Below the pieces are notes generated by a model. It did not search any database, had not been told where the DNA came from, and saw only the letters and a program-made list of their open reading frames with translations. A stretch of 64,000 bases of DNA, taken from positions 1,069,448-1,133,447 of the forward strand of contig OZ219860.1 of the NCBI GenBank assembly GCA_964291545.2. Direction: 5' to 3'. Positions within the stretch are counted from its first letter, which is position 1; each line of letters begins with the position of its first letter. Made by a program: the position numbers and the translations under genes. Origin of the DNA: G963667675 sp964291545. Lineage in GTDB: Bacteria > Chloroflexota > Dehalococcoidia > Lucifugimonadales > UBA3495. Shown here in pieces: positions 8,969 to 18,077 of the stretch.

Positions 8969-9092
8969 TTAGGCCACCTCCTCCTAGGAATTACTCACCA
9001 GAATTAATCGTCGGGGACTCGCTGCACTGGGAAAGCAATTAATAAGGCGGCCCCGCCGCCTGCTCAACCCCGGTCTCGCCTTCACAACCGCA

Positions 9093-9120
9093 CATATATT
9101 AACCGTAGCCAAGGAGTCAA
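9093..9120 (-). promoter_or_regulatory. Candidate sigma-70 promoter for coxM-coxS
   Basis: On the minus strand a TTGACT (9115-9120) is followed after 16 bases by TATATG (9093-9098), about 125 bases before the coxM TTG start. It overlaps the last codons of the unknown gene upstream. This is pattern recognition only. Confidence 0.4.
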
Positions 9121-9674
9121 GTCAATCCAGGCTCCGCCGCCCGCCTCAAGGCTTCCGCTACCGCGTCCATCATCGACATGTTGCCCAGGGACACGCCTAC
9201 TAGCCCAGGCACGGAATCCAGGACCAGATCTGACCCTACGCCGCCGGCACAGCGCTCTATACAGGCCAGCAGCATTCTCCAGGCATCATCAGAACCGCCA
9301 TCCGACGACGGCCCGGCGGGGGCCGCGGTTGAGCCTCCCGCCATCAAGCTGGCCCAGTAAAACCCCCTTGCTGCAGGCCCAAAAAACAAGACCAGCAGAG
9401 GTAGGGATTCCTCAGTGAGACCAAAGACGTTCAGCAGTTCCAGCGCAGTCCTGGAGACGCCGTGTTGACCAAAGATCACCAGGTGATGGAATTCGGCGCC
9501 TGCATTCTGGAAGCCGGAGCGAAATTCTCGAAACAGATCATGGGCGCGTTGGTCCTCAGGCCTTACCAGAAATGCGGCGTAGACTGGGAAGTGTGCGTGC
9601 TGCCCGCCGTCCAGGGACTGGCTCCAGCGGGCGAGCTTGTCTAAGTCGTGGCTATCCGCGTGGCTTTGGGCCAC
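9117..9674 (-). CDS. Hypothetical protein
   Basis: This is an open frame of 185 codons with a GTG start and only a weak SD. The product is not recognised. The N-terminal half is rich in His and aromatic residues (GQHAHFPVYAAFLVRPED, near 24-41), and ALELLNVFGLTEESLPLLVLFF near 97 is hydrophobic. A Gly/Ser/Ala-rich linker follows near 120-130. It reads toward coxM with a 148-base gap. The hydrophobic stretch is too mixed for a clear membrane segment. It could be a real lineage-specific protein, because the frame is long and free of repeats. Confidence 0.45.
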   Translation of the reverse strand: MAQSHADSHDLDKLARWSQSLDGGQHAHFPVYAAFLVRPEDQRAHDLFREFRSGFQNAGAEFHHLVIFGQHGVSRTALELLNVFGLTEESLPLLVLFFGPAARGFYWASLMAGGSTAAPAGPSSDGGSDDAWRMLLACIERCAGGVGSDLVLDSVPGLVGVSLGNMSMMDAVAEALRRAAEPGLT

Positions 9675-9931
9675 CGTTCTTCAACTCCGGCCGTCAGGAT
9701 GGACCGACACGTTGTTTGAGTAGTCGGCGGCGCTGGGGAAGGAGGTTGTATTCATAGCCCTGCTTCTGGACTGAGGCAAAGGTCGTAAGCCATGCTAGGG
9801 CGCACCCCAGACTTTGTCAAAGCTCTCAAGACAGCTGGGCAGTGAGCTGTCGGAACATTGTATTGACGCTAGGCCGATTTGTCCTTATCCTCTAGGTGCG
9901 CCGGACTTAGACGGCATTCTAGGAGCTTTAC

Positions 9932-10363
9932 ATGACCCAACCAGCGGCGGAGCTACCCCCAATCCCAGCGCCGAGGTCCCAACCGGAGTCGGACTTCTAC
10001 TGGGAGAAGTGCAGGGAACACGAGCTTTGGTTGCGTCATTGCAAGACTTGCGACAAGGCCTATTTCTATCCCCGGGACATCTGCCCCCTCTGCTTCTCAC
10101 GGGACACCGATTGGATACAGAGCAGCGGCCGGGGGGTGCTGCACACCTTCGCGATAGTACATCGTGGGCCGATTCCCGCGTTCCGGGACCGGGCCCCGTA
10201 CGTTGCCGCAGTGGTGGAACTAGAGAGCGGGGCTCGGATGGCCACCAACCTGGTGGAAGTGGAGCCGGAACCGACCGCCATCAAGATTGGGATGCCCGTG
10301 GAAGTGGTGTTCGAGGACTTGGACGACAAGTTCAGCCTGCCCAAGTTCCGGCCAGCGGCTTAG
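9932..10363 (+). CDS. Zn-ribbon/OB-fold protein (DUF35 family)
   Basis: This family pairs a rubredoxin-like zinc ribbon with an OB fold that binds acyl-CoA. Members usually partner a thiolase-like or hydratase protein. Seen in 143 residues: four cysteines in CKTCDKAYFYPRDICPLC (about 37-54), the linker GRGVLHTFAIVHRG, and OB strands ending in IKIGMPVEVVFED. No thiolase-like, HMG-CoA-synthase-like or hydratase partner is adjacent, so it is an orphan here. It is a single plus-strand gene between minus-strand genes. Confidence 0.87.
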   Translation: MTQPAAELPPIPAPRSQPESDFYWEKCREHELWLRHCKTCDKAYFYPRDICPLCFSRDTDWIQSSGRGVLHTFAIVHRGPIPAFRDRAPYVAAVVELESGARMATNLVEVEPEPTAIKIGMPVEVVFEDLDDKFSLPKFRPAA

Positions 10364-10434
10364 TGCTTGGCTGCTCGCCAGCGCCTTTAGGCCCAAGCAC
10401 GGCGGGCCGACCAGCGTCACACTTCTCCAATTAC

Positions 10435-11301
10435 CTAGCTCTTCTTTACCGCGGCCAGAAACTCTTGGGCGGCATTGTAGCCCCTGGCCCCCCCTCGCCT
10501 GATCGGCGGAACAAGGTAAACGTTGTGCAGTCCGGCCTGCTGGAACGACTGGAATAGCTCCAGCGCAATGTCCACGCCAGACCGGCCCGATTCCAGGTCT
10601 GCAATCATCCTGTCGGGGACGGTGCTGAACAGCACCCCGTCTTGCTCCAGCACCTGCAGGCCAAAGAACACAGGGACCGCCAGATCCTCGCCGGATGTGG
10701 AGCGATAAGCGTCGTAGAGCCTGGCGGCGTCTTGGGAGTCGAATATGGGCTGGGTAATGAAGAACCGGGCGCCCGCCTGGACCTTGCGCCACGCCAGCCG
10801 AGCCTCTGCCTCGATTCCCCTTCCCAAGTCCATGGTCCCGCCGACGCAAAAATCGGTGGCTGCTCGCAGCCGTGAGCCGCGAAAATCCAGGCCTCGGTTC
10901 ATGTCCGTGGCGGCCGCTATCAGTTCAGTCGGTTTAACACCGCCGGCCTCCCGGAAGAGGGCCAGGTCCCGGTCGCTCAAGGGGTCGCCACGTACTATTG
11001 CCACGTTTTCAAGGCCCAGGAGTTGCGCCCCCAGCAACAGCGACTGGAGGGCCAGCAGGTTCAAGTCTCGGGTGGCCAGGGTAAACACCACCTCTTTCCC
11101 CAACTGATTCTTGATGGCGGCAGCCAGCATTGCCGAGTTGACTCTTACTGCCCTGCCTGGATTGTAGGCGACGGAGATGAAGTCGGCGTCGACGGCCGCC
11201 TGACGCACCGCGTCCGGCTCGCCGGACCTGGGGGGCGAGAAATCACAGATGAAGGTGGTGCGGCCCGTCTGCTCGTAGCAACGTTCGGTTATTTTCGCCA
11301 A
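10435..11301 (-). CDS. Methylenetetrahydrofolate reductase family protein
   Basis: This is a TIM-barrel flavoprotein of the MetF family. It interconverts 5,10-methylene- and 5-methyltetrahydrofolate, in methionine synthesis or C1 carbon flow. Seen in 288 residues: the active-site-like start TFICDFSPPRSGE (about 15-27), the VFTLATRDLNLLALQSLLLG region, the flavin-binding IVRGDPL, and GARFFITQPIFDSQ, the most recognisable family block. It lies 20 bases after mqnA on the same strand. Chloroflexota MetF proteins often lack NADH specificity, so the electron donor cannot be stated. Confidence 0.88.
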   Translation of the reverse strand: MAKITERCYEQTGRTTFICDFSPPRSGEPDAVRQAAVDADFISVAYNPGRAVRVNSAMLAAAIKNQLGKEVVFTLATRDLNLLALQSLLLGAQLLGLENVAIVRGDPLSDRDLALFREAGGVKPTELIAAATDMNRGLDFRGSRLRAATDFCVGGTMDLGRGIEAEARLAWRKVQAGARFFITQPIFDSQDAARLYDAYRSTSGEDLAVPVFFGLQVLEQDGVLFSTVPDRMIADLESGRSGVDIALELFQSFQQAGLHNVYLVPPIRRGGARGYNAAQEFLAAVKKS

Positions 11302-11321
11302 ATCTCAACCTCCCGGCCGTA

Positions 11322-12080
11322 CTACCGCCCTTCGGGCTCCAGTTGCTGCAGATATTGCCGGAACAGGTCAATGGACTTGTACTCGGACAGGCCCATGAAG
11401 AATCTGAAACCTCGAATGTACTCGCTGATGTCTTTCGGCAGCATCAGGACGTCGTCTCTGGGCTCTGACTCGTCGAACAACGCTTGAACGCCGTCCTCCA
11501 TGCCCACGTACAGGGCATCCTCCAGCAACAGGGCTTCCGCAGGATCCAATCCCTTGCGGACGTACCAGCGGGCATACACGAAGGGCAGGCCGGTCCACTG
11601 GCGCCATTCCTCTCCCAAGTCGTAGCGGTGGGGATATCCGCGGACGCCGCGACGGCGGCGCAGGGCTTGATCATCTGTAATCAGGAAGGCGTCGCTCGAA
11701 TCGTCCATGGCTGCGTATCCCTGGGGCTGGACGCCGTGCTTGACTTGCAGCAACACCTGCAGCAATTGCAAGGAGGAGCCGGGTTCGCAGCATACGCCTA
11801 CGGTGACTCCCGTCAGTTGGTCTATCTGCTGACGGGAATAGAGGAGGACGCTGCGGGACTGGTCGCCGGTGGCGATGCAGAACCCGGAGACCGGCTCGAA
11901 CCCGTCGCCCAGACTGAACGTATCCGCCACGGGAACTGGCCCGGCATCGATTGACCCTTCCCGCAACGCCGGGGCAATTCGACCAGGCAACATCTCGTGG
12001 AGTTGAAAGCCGCGCCGCTCCATGTCCTTGTAGAACGGCTGGGCGCTGAGGAAAGGGAGGCGAGCGACACTAACGGTCAT
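11322..12080 (-). CDS. mqnA: Menaquinone biosynthesis protein, MqnA/MqnD family (likely chorismate dehydratase)
   Basis: MqnA dehydrates chorismate to 3-enolpyruvyl-benzoate, the first step of the futalosine route to menaquinone. The fold is that of a periplasmic binding protein. Seen: TVSVARLPFLSAQPFY at the start, a SIDAGPVPVADTFSL block, GVCCEPGSSLQLL, and DLGEEWRQWTGLPFVYARW, the clearest signature for MqnA over MqnD. The start ATG at 12078-12080 begins just before the first strand. An in-frame upstream ATG at 12195-12197 would add 39 residues with no family match. No other mqn gene is in the window. Confidence 0.85.
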   Translation of the reverse strand: MTVSVARLPFLSAQPFYKDMERRGFQLHEMLPGRIAPALREGSIDAGPVPVADTFSLGDGFEPVSGFCIATGDQSRSVLLYSRQQIDQLTGVTVGVCCEPGSSLQLLQVLLQVKHGVQPQGYAAMDDSSDAFLITDDQALRRRRGVRGYPHRYDLGEEWRQWTGLPFVYARWYVRKGLDPAEALLLEDALYVGMEDGVQALFDESEPRDDVLMLPKDISEYIRGFRFFMGLSEYKSIDLFRQYLQQLEPEGR

Positions 12081-12205
12081 GGACCAACACCGACGGGCGT
12101 CTTCAGGGGTTGAGCCTGTGCGTCCACATGTTGCGCTGATTCTAGGCTGGCCCTCAAACCCAGTCAAGAAAGGCTGGAAGAATTGGTCAATATGCATCGG
12201 TTCTT

Positions 12206-12235
12206 TCGACAGTTTCGTAAGTTTTAGAGTACACT
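12206..12235 (+). promoter_or_regulatory. Candidate promoter for the secreted gluzincin
   Basis: TCGACA (12206-12211) and TACACT (12230-12235) are separated by 18 bases. The expected transcription start is near 12242, just ahead of the GGAGG SD sequence and the GTG start at 12254. This favours the GTG over an upstream TTG at 12236. Confidence 0.4.
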
Positions 12236-12253
12236 TTGATACACGGAGGCAAT

Positions 12254-13708
12254 GTGAGACGCTCGCTGTTGCTGCTGGCCCTACTGTCTACCCTGGCTAT
12301 CCTGTTGCCTGCCGGTCCTGCCTTTGCGGAGGAGGGGGAGATAACGGTGCTGGACGTGGATGCGGAGAGCCAGTTCCCCGACGGCGTCAGGTTCTCCGTA
12401 ACCGCCCAGAGCTCTGACGAAATCGACGAGATACGGGTGTTCCTCAAGAGGACGGGGGAGACGGGTTCGAGTTCCTACCGCTCCGTTGATTTTGAGCCGG
12501 GGACACTGGTGACCGGTGAATCCATCTTGAGTACATCGGGAGGCGGAGACTACTTCCCGCCTGGCACCCAGATACGGTACTCGTTCGAGATTCGAGACAA
12601 GGCGGGCGCCGTCCACCGGACGCCGGAAGAGGACTTCATCTACGACGACGGCCGGTTCGAGTGGCAGACGGTCTCGTCGGGGTTGATTTCCGTCGACTAT
12701 TACGGGGAGTACGTTGAGCAGCGGGCCCAGACGATACTGGAGGCGGCGGAAGAAACCTTGGAAATCATGGGCCCGCTCTTGGGCATCGAACCCACCGAGC
12801 CGCTGCGTATCGTCTCCTACAACAACTACCGGCACATGTCCGCTGCCTTGCCGTTCAGGTCGCAAGCGGTGAGGGAGCACCTCCAAACGTCGGGCATGGC
12901 ATTCGACGACGAGCGGGTGCTGCTGGTGTTGGGATTCGACGCCACGATCACAGGCACCGTTTCCCATGAGTTTATTCACCTGCTGGTAGCCGAAGCCGCC
13001 GGTAGGACCAGGTCGCAAGTTCCTGCGTGGTTGAACGAGGGCCTGGCGGAATATGGCAACATCGACCGCACCGACGATTATGAGGCCGCGCTGCGGTATG
13101 GCATTTTCACCCGCCGACTGAGGCCTCTGTGGTTCCAACACGCCTTCACCGGAAGCCCAGAGGACATCATCATCGCCTACGGCCAGGGCCAGTCGGTGGT
13201 GACGTTTCTAATTGACCGATTCGGGGAGGAGACCATAGCCGAGCTGTTCCAAGCGCTGCAAAGGACGTTGAACATAGATACGGCGCTGGAAGAGGTTTAC
13301 GGACTGGACCAGTACGGCGTGGACTCCGAGTGGCGCAAGGCGATTGGGCTGGACCCCCTGCCACCGCCAGGAGAGTTGGAGCGGCAACTGGAGATGATTG
13401 AGACGCCGGACCCTGCAGAGCAGACGGAGGAGGGGGCCGCAACCCCCGCAGCGGCGGCTGAGTCTGAGCCGGAGCCCGCCGAGACAGCGGAAGGGTCGCA
13501 GGCCAAAGAGGCGGAAGCCGATGAATCCGAACCTGCCCCTGGGGGATGCAATGCCCCTGCTTACGGTGATTCAAGCCCAGCCGGGTCGATAGCCCTGGGA
13601 TCGCTACTGGTGCTGGGAGCGCCGCTGGGGCTGATTTCGCTGCGGGCATTCCAACGGAGCCGGCGGGAGGAAGGAGATCCAACGCAGGTCACCGAGCCCT
13701 TGGATTAA
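12254..13708 (+). CDS. Secreted, membrane-anchored gluzincin metallopeptidase (peptidase MA-like)
   Basis: This is a predicted zinc peptidase acting outside the cytoplasmic membrane. The GTG start follows GGAGG and opens a signal peptide (RRSLLLLALLSTLAILLP, cleavage after AGPAFA). Next is a beta-rich domain, then a catalytic domain with the zinc motif HEFIHLL near residue 240 and the third ligand in WLNEGLAEYG about 27 residues later. A low-complexity acidic linker (Glu/Ala/Pro) follows, and a C-terminal membrane helix SIALGSLLVLGAPLGLISL ends in a basic tail. The topology places the enzyme outside with its tail in the membrane. The last 20 bases overlap the convergent permease gene. Confidence 0.85.
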   Translation: MRRSLLLLALLSTLAILLPAGPAFAEEGEITVLDVDAESQFPDGVRFSVTAQSSDEIDEIRVFLKRTGETGSSSYRSVDFEPGTLVTGESILSTSGGGDYFPPGTQIRYSFEIRDKAGAVHRTPEEDFIYDDGRFEWQTVSSGLISVDYYGEYVEQRAQTILEAAEETLEIMGPLLGIEPTEPLRIVSYNNYRHMSAALPFRSQAVREHLQTSGMAFDDERVLLVLGFDATITGTVSHEFIHLLVAEAAGRTRSQVPAWLNEGLAEYGNIDRTDDYEAALRYGIFTRRLRPLWFQHAFTGSPEDIIIAYGQGQSVVTFLIDRFGEETIAELFQALQRTLNIDTALEEVYGLDQYGVDSEWRKAIGLDPLPPPGELERQLEMIETPDPAEQTEEGAATPAAAAESEPEPAETAEGSQAKEAEADESEPAPGGCNAPAYGDSSPAGSIALGSLLVLGAPLGLISLRAFQRSRREEGDPTQVTEPLD

Positions 13709-14846
13709 AGGCGTCGTTCACAGCATCGCCCAGCAGGTTGAAGGTGAACAGCAGCACTGTGAGCGTTCCCACCGGGAAGAGCAGCAGGTGGGGGTTGCTG
13801 CGCAGCACCGAGATGCTGGCGTTCTCAAAGATCATCAGGCCCAGGCTGGGAGTCGGCGGTTGGATTCCGATTCCCAGGAAGCTCAAGAACACCTCGGAGC
13901 CCGCCACGCCGGCCAGCCCTGCGGAAACCAGGACTATCACCGGCCCCATGACGTTGGGCAGGATGTGCCTCAGCAGGATGCGGGGAGTAGGAACCCCAAC
14001 GGCCTGAGCGGCTTCCACGTACTGGTTCTCCCTGGCTTGCAGCACCTGTCCGCGAACCAGGCGGGCCATGCCGAACCAACTAAAGATGGCCAAGGCCGCG
14101 GACAGCACGAGGTAGTCGGCGATCCCTAGCTCCACGATGCCGAAGCCCAGCGTGCCCTCTAGTCCCCGCACCCATTCCTTGATGGGGTCTCTGAAGGCGG
14201 AGACGAAGATGAGCACCAGGAACAACTCGGGGAACGAGGTGGTAAGCTCGCCTACCCGCATGATGACTGCGTCGACGAGACGGCCGAAGTAGCCGGCGAC
14301 GAGGCCCAAGGTTATACCCAGAGCCAGGCTGCCGGTTACCAAGGTAATCACGGTGATGATGACGGTGGTCCTGAGGCCATAGATGATGCGTGTGAGGATG
14401 TCCCGGCCCAGGCGGTCGGTGCCAAAGGGATGGCTCCAAGAGCCAGCAGGGACGGTTTCCACCGAAACTCGGTCGCCCAAGTCTATCTGCCCATCTTCGC
14501 CACCGCTGAGGAATTCCACCTGCCCCTTCCCCATGCGCAGGCGGGCTTCAGTCAACGTTATCTCGCTCTGACCCTTTGTGATTGACGCCGCGACCGTCTG
14601 TTCATATACAGTGGCTCCGACCCAGGGAGGCGGCTGCTTGGCAATGTCGAGGTTCTGGTCGTTGAATCCGTATGGGGTGACCAGCGGCGCGAAAATCCCG
14701 GCGCCGTACATCACGACGATGATGCTCAGGCAGGCTACACCTACTTTCTTACCCAGAAAGCGCCTGAGGGAGATGGCCCAGTAGCTGCGGTTGGGACCGG
14801 TGGCTTCCTGAGAGAACGGCTGGGCACTAACCTGCAACGGAACCAC
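13689..14846 (-). CDS. Peptide/nickel-type ABC transporter permease, DppC-like
   Basis: This is the second inner-membrane permease of an oligopeptide-type ABC importer. Seen: the N-terminal OppC segment with the first membrane helix GVACLSIIVVMYGAGIFAPL, the HPFGTDRLGRDILTRII block, four or five further helices, and the ATPase-contact loop EAAQAVGVPTPRILLRHILPN. The external loop between helix 1 and the HPFGTD block is about 85 residues, roughly 50 more than usual. The start may be the GTG at 14846 or a TTG at 14837, which has better SD spacing. It overlaps the DppB gene by 20 bases. Confidence 0.92.
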   Translation of the reverse strand: MVPLQVSAQPFSQEATGPNRSYWAISLRRFLGKKVGVACLSIIVVMYGAGIFAPLVTPYGFNDQNLDIAKQPPPWVGATVYEQTVAASITKGQSEITLTEARLRMGKGQVEFLSGGEDGQIDLGDRVSVETVPAGSWSHPFGTDRLGRDILTRIIYGLRTTVIITVITLVTGSLALGITLGLVAGYFGRLVDAVIMRVGELTTSFPELFLVLIFVSAFRDPIKEWVRGLEGTLGFGIVELGIADYLVLSAALAIFSWFGMARLVRGQVLQARENQYVEAAQAVGVPTPRILLRHILPNVMGPVIVLVSAGLAGVAGSEVFLSFLGIGIQPPTPSLGLMIFENASISVLRSNPHLLLFPVGTLTVLLFTFNLLGDAVNDAFNPRAR

Positions 14847-15774
14847 CTCCCAGCCGGATCCTGGGGTCCAACACCGGGTAGATGAGGTCGACTATCAGCA
14901 TGGCCAGCACGAACATGGTGGTGCCGATGAGGGTCACTGCGTTGATTACGGGGTAATCGCGGGCGAAGAAGGACTCAATCAAGAGATTGCCCACGCCGGG
15001 GATGCCGAAGAAAATCTCCACGATGAAGGAGGTGAAAGCGATGCCGGCTAGGGAGAACCCGATGGTGGTGACCACAGGAATCATGGCGTTGCGGAGGATG
15101 TGCCGCCGCCTGACCGTCCCTTCGGCCAAGCCCTTGGCCCTGGCGGTGCGGACGTAGTCCTGTCCCAGGACGTCGAGGGTGCTGCTCCTGGTGAGCCTGG
15201 CGACGATGGCTATGCCGGGAACTCCCATGGCCACGGCGGGAAGGATGATCCTGGTGTCGAAAAACCCGCCCCACCCGTGGGTGGGGAGGATGTCCAGCCA
15301 CAAAGCGAAAATGAGCAGCAGGCCGGGAGCGGTCAGGAATATGGGGACCGATTGGCCAACCAAAGTGGCGGCCACGGACCCAGTGTCCCAGAAGGTGCCT
15401 TGCTTGAGGGCGGCGAAAAGCCCGATGGACACTCCCAGGGTGACGGAGATGATCAGCGCAGCGATGTTCAACTGGGCCGATACCCACATCTTCTTCAACA
15501 GCAGTTCGCTGACGCTGCGGCCTTGGAACTTAAAGCTATCGCCGAAGTCGCCCTGGAAGACGTTGCCCAGGTAGCGGCCGTACTGGACAAAGATGTTGTC
15601 GTTGAGGCCCCGCTGCTCCCGGATCCGTTCCACGACGGCGGGGTCGTAGTACTGGCCCGCGAGGGCTTCGACGGGGTCGCCCGGGCCGTAGCGGCCCAGG
15701 ACGAAGGTAATAAAGGACACCACGAGGAGGATGACGGGTAGCCAGGCTAGCCGTCTAGCAATGTAGGCTCCCAT
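14827..15774 (-). CDS. Peptide/nickel-type ABC transporter permease, DppB-like
   Basis: This is the first permease of the same importer. The 315 residues begin with MGAYIARRLAWLPVILLV, the typical DppB start with a first membrane helix, followed by the GDPVEALAG region. The ATPase-contact loop YVRTARAKGLAEGTVRRRHILRN is near residues 195-217, and the C-terminal helices end with the usual DLIYPVLDPRIRLG. It lies 18 bases after the solute-binding lipoprotein gene and overlaps the DppC gene, so the three are one transcription unit. Confidence 0.94.
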   Translation of the reverse strand: MGAYIARRLAWLPVILLVVSFITFVLGRYGPGDPVEALAGQYYDPAVVERIREQRGLNDNIFVQYGRYLGNVFQGDFGDSFKFQGRSVSELLLKKMWVSAQLNIAALIISVTLGVSIGLFAALKQGTFWDTGSVAATLVGQSVPIFLTAPGLLLIFALWLDILPTHGWGGFFDTRIILPAVAMGVPGIAIVARLTRSSTLDVLGQDYVRTARAKGLAEGTVRRRHILRNAMIPVVTTIGFSLAGIAFTSFIVEIFFGIPGVGNLLIESFFARDYPVINAVTLIGTTMFVLAMLIVDLIYPVLDPRIRLGGGSVAG

Positions 15775-15792
15775 GCTCCCCCGGCCGGGGTC

Positions 15793-17487
15793 CTACTCGT
15801 CGCTCAGGTAGACGTAGCGCAGTCTCGGAATGTACAGCGGAGGCAGCAGGTAGTCCTTGACGTTGGGCTTAATCAGCACATACTGCTCGCCGCTGTACCA
15901 CAGGGGAATCCATGGGGCGTCGTCGATGATCAGCTGTTCGACTTGCTGGTAAATCCTGATTCGCTCAGCTTCGTCGGTCTCGGTGCGGGCCTGTTCGAGC
16001 AGGGCGTCAACTTCCGAGTTGCTGTAGTGGGTGTGGTTGTTGCTGCTCTCGCTGTGGAACAGGATGTCCAGGAAGTTCTGGGGGTCGGGATAGTCGGCAA
16101 TCCAGCCGATTTCGAACATCTGGAAGCGGCGCTTGTGCAGGTCTTTGAGGAAAGTGGCGTATTCAGTCTGCTGGAATTCGGCGGTGATTCCCAGGTTCCT
16201 CTCCCACATCTGGAGAACGACTTCCATGTCGAGGCTGACGTTGGCGCCGAAGCTGCCGGCGGTGGTCATGGTGATGGGCGGGATATTGGCCAGGTCGTCG
16301 CCGTACTTGGAGTCTTCCAACAGCCTCATGGCCTCTTCTGGGTCGAAATCGTAACTCATCAGATTGTTGTTGAACCCGGGAAAGCCGGGTGGGAGGATGC
16401 CCTGGGCGGGAACGACGAGGTCGCCCAGCACGATGGTGGCAATCTCCTGCTTGTCGATGGCCAAGTTCAGGGCCTGCCGGACCTTGGGGTCGTCGAGCGG
16501 CGGTTCATTGACGTTCATGCCGATGTACTGGACGCTGAAGGTGGGCTCGGCCCGGCGCAGGTTGGAGTTAAGGGGATTGTTAGGGTCCAGAAGGCGGTCC
16601 AGGTCGGCCAAGGATATGCCGGAGATGTGAATCTCGTCGTTTTCGTACATGAGCATGGAGGTGCCGCCGCTGAGAATCATCTCCACGGCGTCCAGGCGCG
16701 GCGCGCCCAGATGATAGTCGTCATTGCGGGTGAGGACCATCAATTCGCCCACGTCGTACCTGCTGAGCTTAAAGGGGCCGGTGCCGTTGGGCTCTCGGAA
16801 CCACCGGCGTTCGTCAGCCTCGACGTTGGCCCGGTCCAGAACGAAGCCGGTGGGATAGGTCATCTTGGCCAGGAAGTAGGCCTTGGGTTCGTCGATGGTT
16901 ATCTCGATGGTATGTTCGTCGACAAACCGCACGCCGGAGATGGTCTGGGCGTCGCCGTTGAGCTTCTCCTCGACGCCGACTATGTCGCCCAAGTACTGGT
17001 CGACGACCGGCGACTCGGTCAGCGGGTTGGTGGCCCGCTCGAGGGACCACTGGACATCATGGGCGGTTACCGGGCGTCCGTCGTGGAAGACCGCGTCGGG
17101 ATTGAGGTAGAAGGTGTAGACGCGGCCGTCGGGGCTGATGTCCCACCGCTCGGCGAGGTCGGGGACGATGTTCAAGTCCCTATCTATGGTTACCAGGCCG
17201 CCGAACACCTCGATGATAATCTGGGCCGATGTGGCGTCGGTGGTGAGGTGGGGATCAAGGGTGGGAGGGTCGACGTAGAGCCGGACCAAGGTGTTTTCCG
17301 GAGTCTTACTTCGGACGTCGGCGACGGACGGCGTAGGCGCTTCCTCTGTCGCTGAGGCGGCTTCGGTTGGAGATTCCTGAGCCGTCTCGCCTTCCTCGGG
17401 GAGTTCAGCTGAGGAACCTCCGCAGGCAACGGTCAAAGCGATCAACGCGAGGCTGCCCAAGACTGCCAAGAGTAGTTTCCAGCTCAT
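15793..17487 (-). CDS. ABC transporter solute-binding lipoprotein (SBP family 5)
   Basis: This is an extracellular peptide- or nickel-binding lipoprotein that feeds the DppB/DppC permeases. The ATG at 17485-17487 has an AAGGAAG SD sequence and gives a lipoprotein signal ending in the lipobox LTVAC at residue 22. A Glu/Ser/Thr/Pro-rich linker follows, then the family-5 domain: ENTLVRLYVDPPTLDPHLTT, DGRVYTFYLNPDAVFHDGRP, and VRQALNLAIDKQEI. The total is 564 residues. A promoter candidate is at 17622-17651. No ATPase genes accompany the operon. Confidence 0.94.
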   Translation of the reverse strand: MSWKLLLAVLGSLALIALTVACGGSSAELPEEGETAQESPTEAASATEEAPTPSVADVRSKTPENTLVRLYVDPPTLDPHLTTDATSAQIIIEVFGGLVTIDRDLNIVPDLAERWDISPDGRVYTFYLNPDAVFHDGRPVTAHDVQWSLERATNPLTESPVVDQYLGDIVGVEEKLNGDAQTISGVRFVDEHTIEITIDEPKAYFLAKMTYPTGFVLDRANVEADERRWFREPNGTGPFKLSRYDVGELMVLTRNDDYHLGAPRLDAVEMILSGGTSMLMYENDEIHISGISLADLDRLLDPNNPLNSNLRRAEPTFSVQYIGMNVNEPPLDDPKVRQALNLAIDKQEIATIVLGDLVVPAQGILPPGFPGFNNNLMSYDFDPEEAMRLLEDSKYGDDLANIPPITMTTAGSFGANVSLDMEVVLQMWERNLGITAEFQQTEYATFLKDLHKRRFQMFEIGWIADYPDPQNFLDILFHSESSNNHTHYSNSEVDALLEQARTETDEAERIRIYQQVEQLIIDDAPWIPLWYSGEQYVLIKPNVKDYLLPPLYIPRLRYVYLSDE

Positions 17488-17621
17488 ACAAGACTTCCTT
17501 TGCCCTAGATGTCCGCCCAAGAATGCGGGAACCCAGATCAAGGTGTCCCTTCATGTGCGAGTGGGCCGTCATCATGGCAATACGACGGGACACTTGAGGG
17601 CGGATTTGCGGCCTACCCGTC

Positions 17622-17651
17622 AATATAAGTGTGTTTGAGGCCCAGTGGCAA
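17622..17651 (-). promoter_or_regulatory. Candidate sigma-70 promoter for the peptide importer operon
   Basis: On the minus strand TTGCCA (17646-17651) and TATATT (17622-17627) are 18 bases apart. A leader of about 125 bases would run to the lipoprotein start. The rest of the 275-base gap 17488-17762 shows nothing else that I recognise. Confidence 0.5.
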
Positions 17652-17762
17652 GGGGTTAAACGGGCAGGGCATCCGAAAGGGACCCGCCGAATTATGGCAA
17701 TTCATTAGGGGCAGGGGGCCCACAAGGGACTCCCCCACGCGGTCGGCGACCCCGTCCGGGGT

Positions 17763-18077
17763 TCAGTCTACTGCGGTGCTATAGGTGGCCCAGGGCAGTA
17801 GAAGGCCCAGAAGGTAGTCCGGATAGGGCTGGTTTCGGCGTTTGTTGCAGGCTTCAAGGTAGAGCACCGCACCGGTGAAGGTGGGGAGCCGGAAGCCCGC
17901 TTTGACGACCTTTCGGACGAATTCTTGTGGACTGGGGAGAGCCTGCTTCAGGCCCTTGGCGTTGGCCCACTGGTCGCAGATTTCGTCGGTCATGCGCTGA
18001 ATCATCAGCTGGGCATAGGGCCGGGCCATTTTGCGGCGAAGGGCGCGGACGCGGGCGTGTAGTGAGCTGAGGTTCAT
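17763..18077 (-). CDS. Hypothetical small basic protein
   Basis: The ATG at 18075-18077 is chosen because AGGAGG lies 7 bases before it. The open frame extends further upstream but without a better signal. The 104 residues are not recognised. The N-terminus is basic (SSLHARVRALRRKMARPY), the middle carries QRMTDEICDQWANAKGLKQA, and the end is hydrophobic (PYPDYLLGLLLPWATY). There are no cysteines for a zinc site except two isolated ones. It stands alone between the importer operon and the tRNA genes. Confidence 0.55.
   Translation of the reverse strand: MNLSSLHARVRALRRKMARPYAQLMIQRMTDEICDQWANAKGLKQALPSPQEFVRKVVKAGFRLPTFTGAVLYLEACNKRRNQPYPDYLLGLLLPWATYSTAVD

Noticed and set aside
15943..17355. 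A 470-codon plus-strand frame opposite the solute-binding lipoprotein
   Set aside because: Antisense shadow of a well-supported gene in GC-rich DNA. The protein is Val/Gly-rich with no domain.
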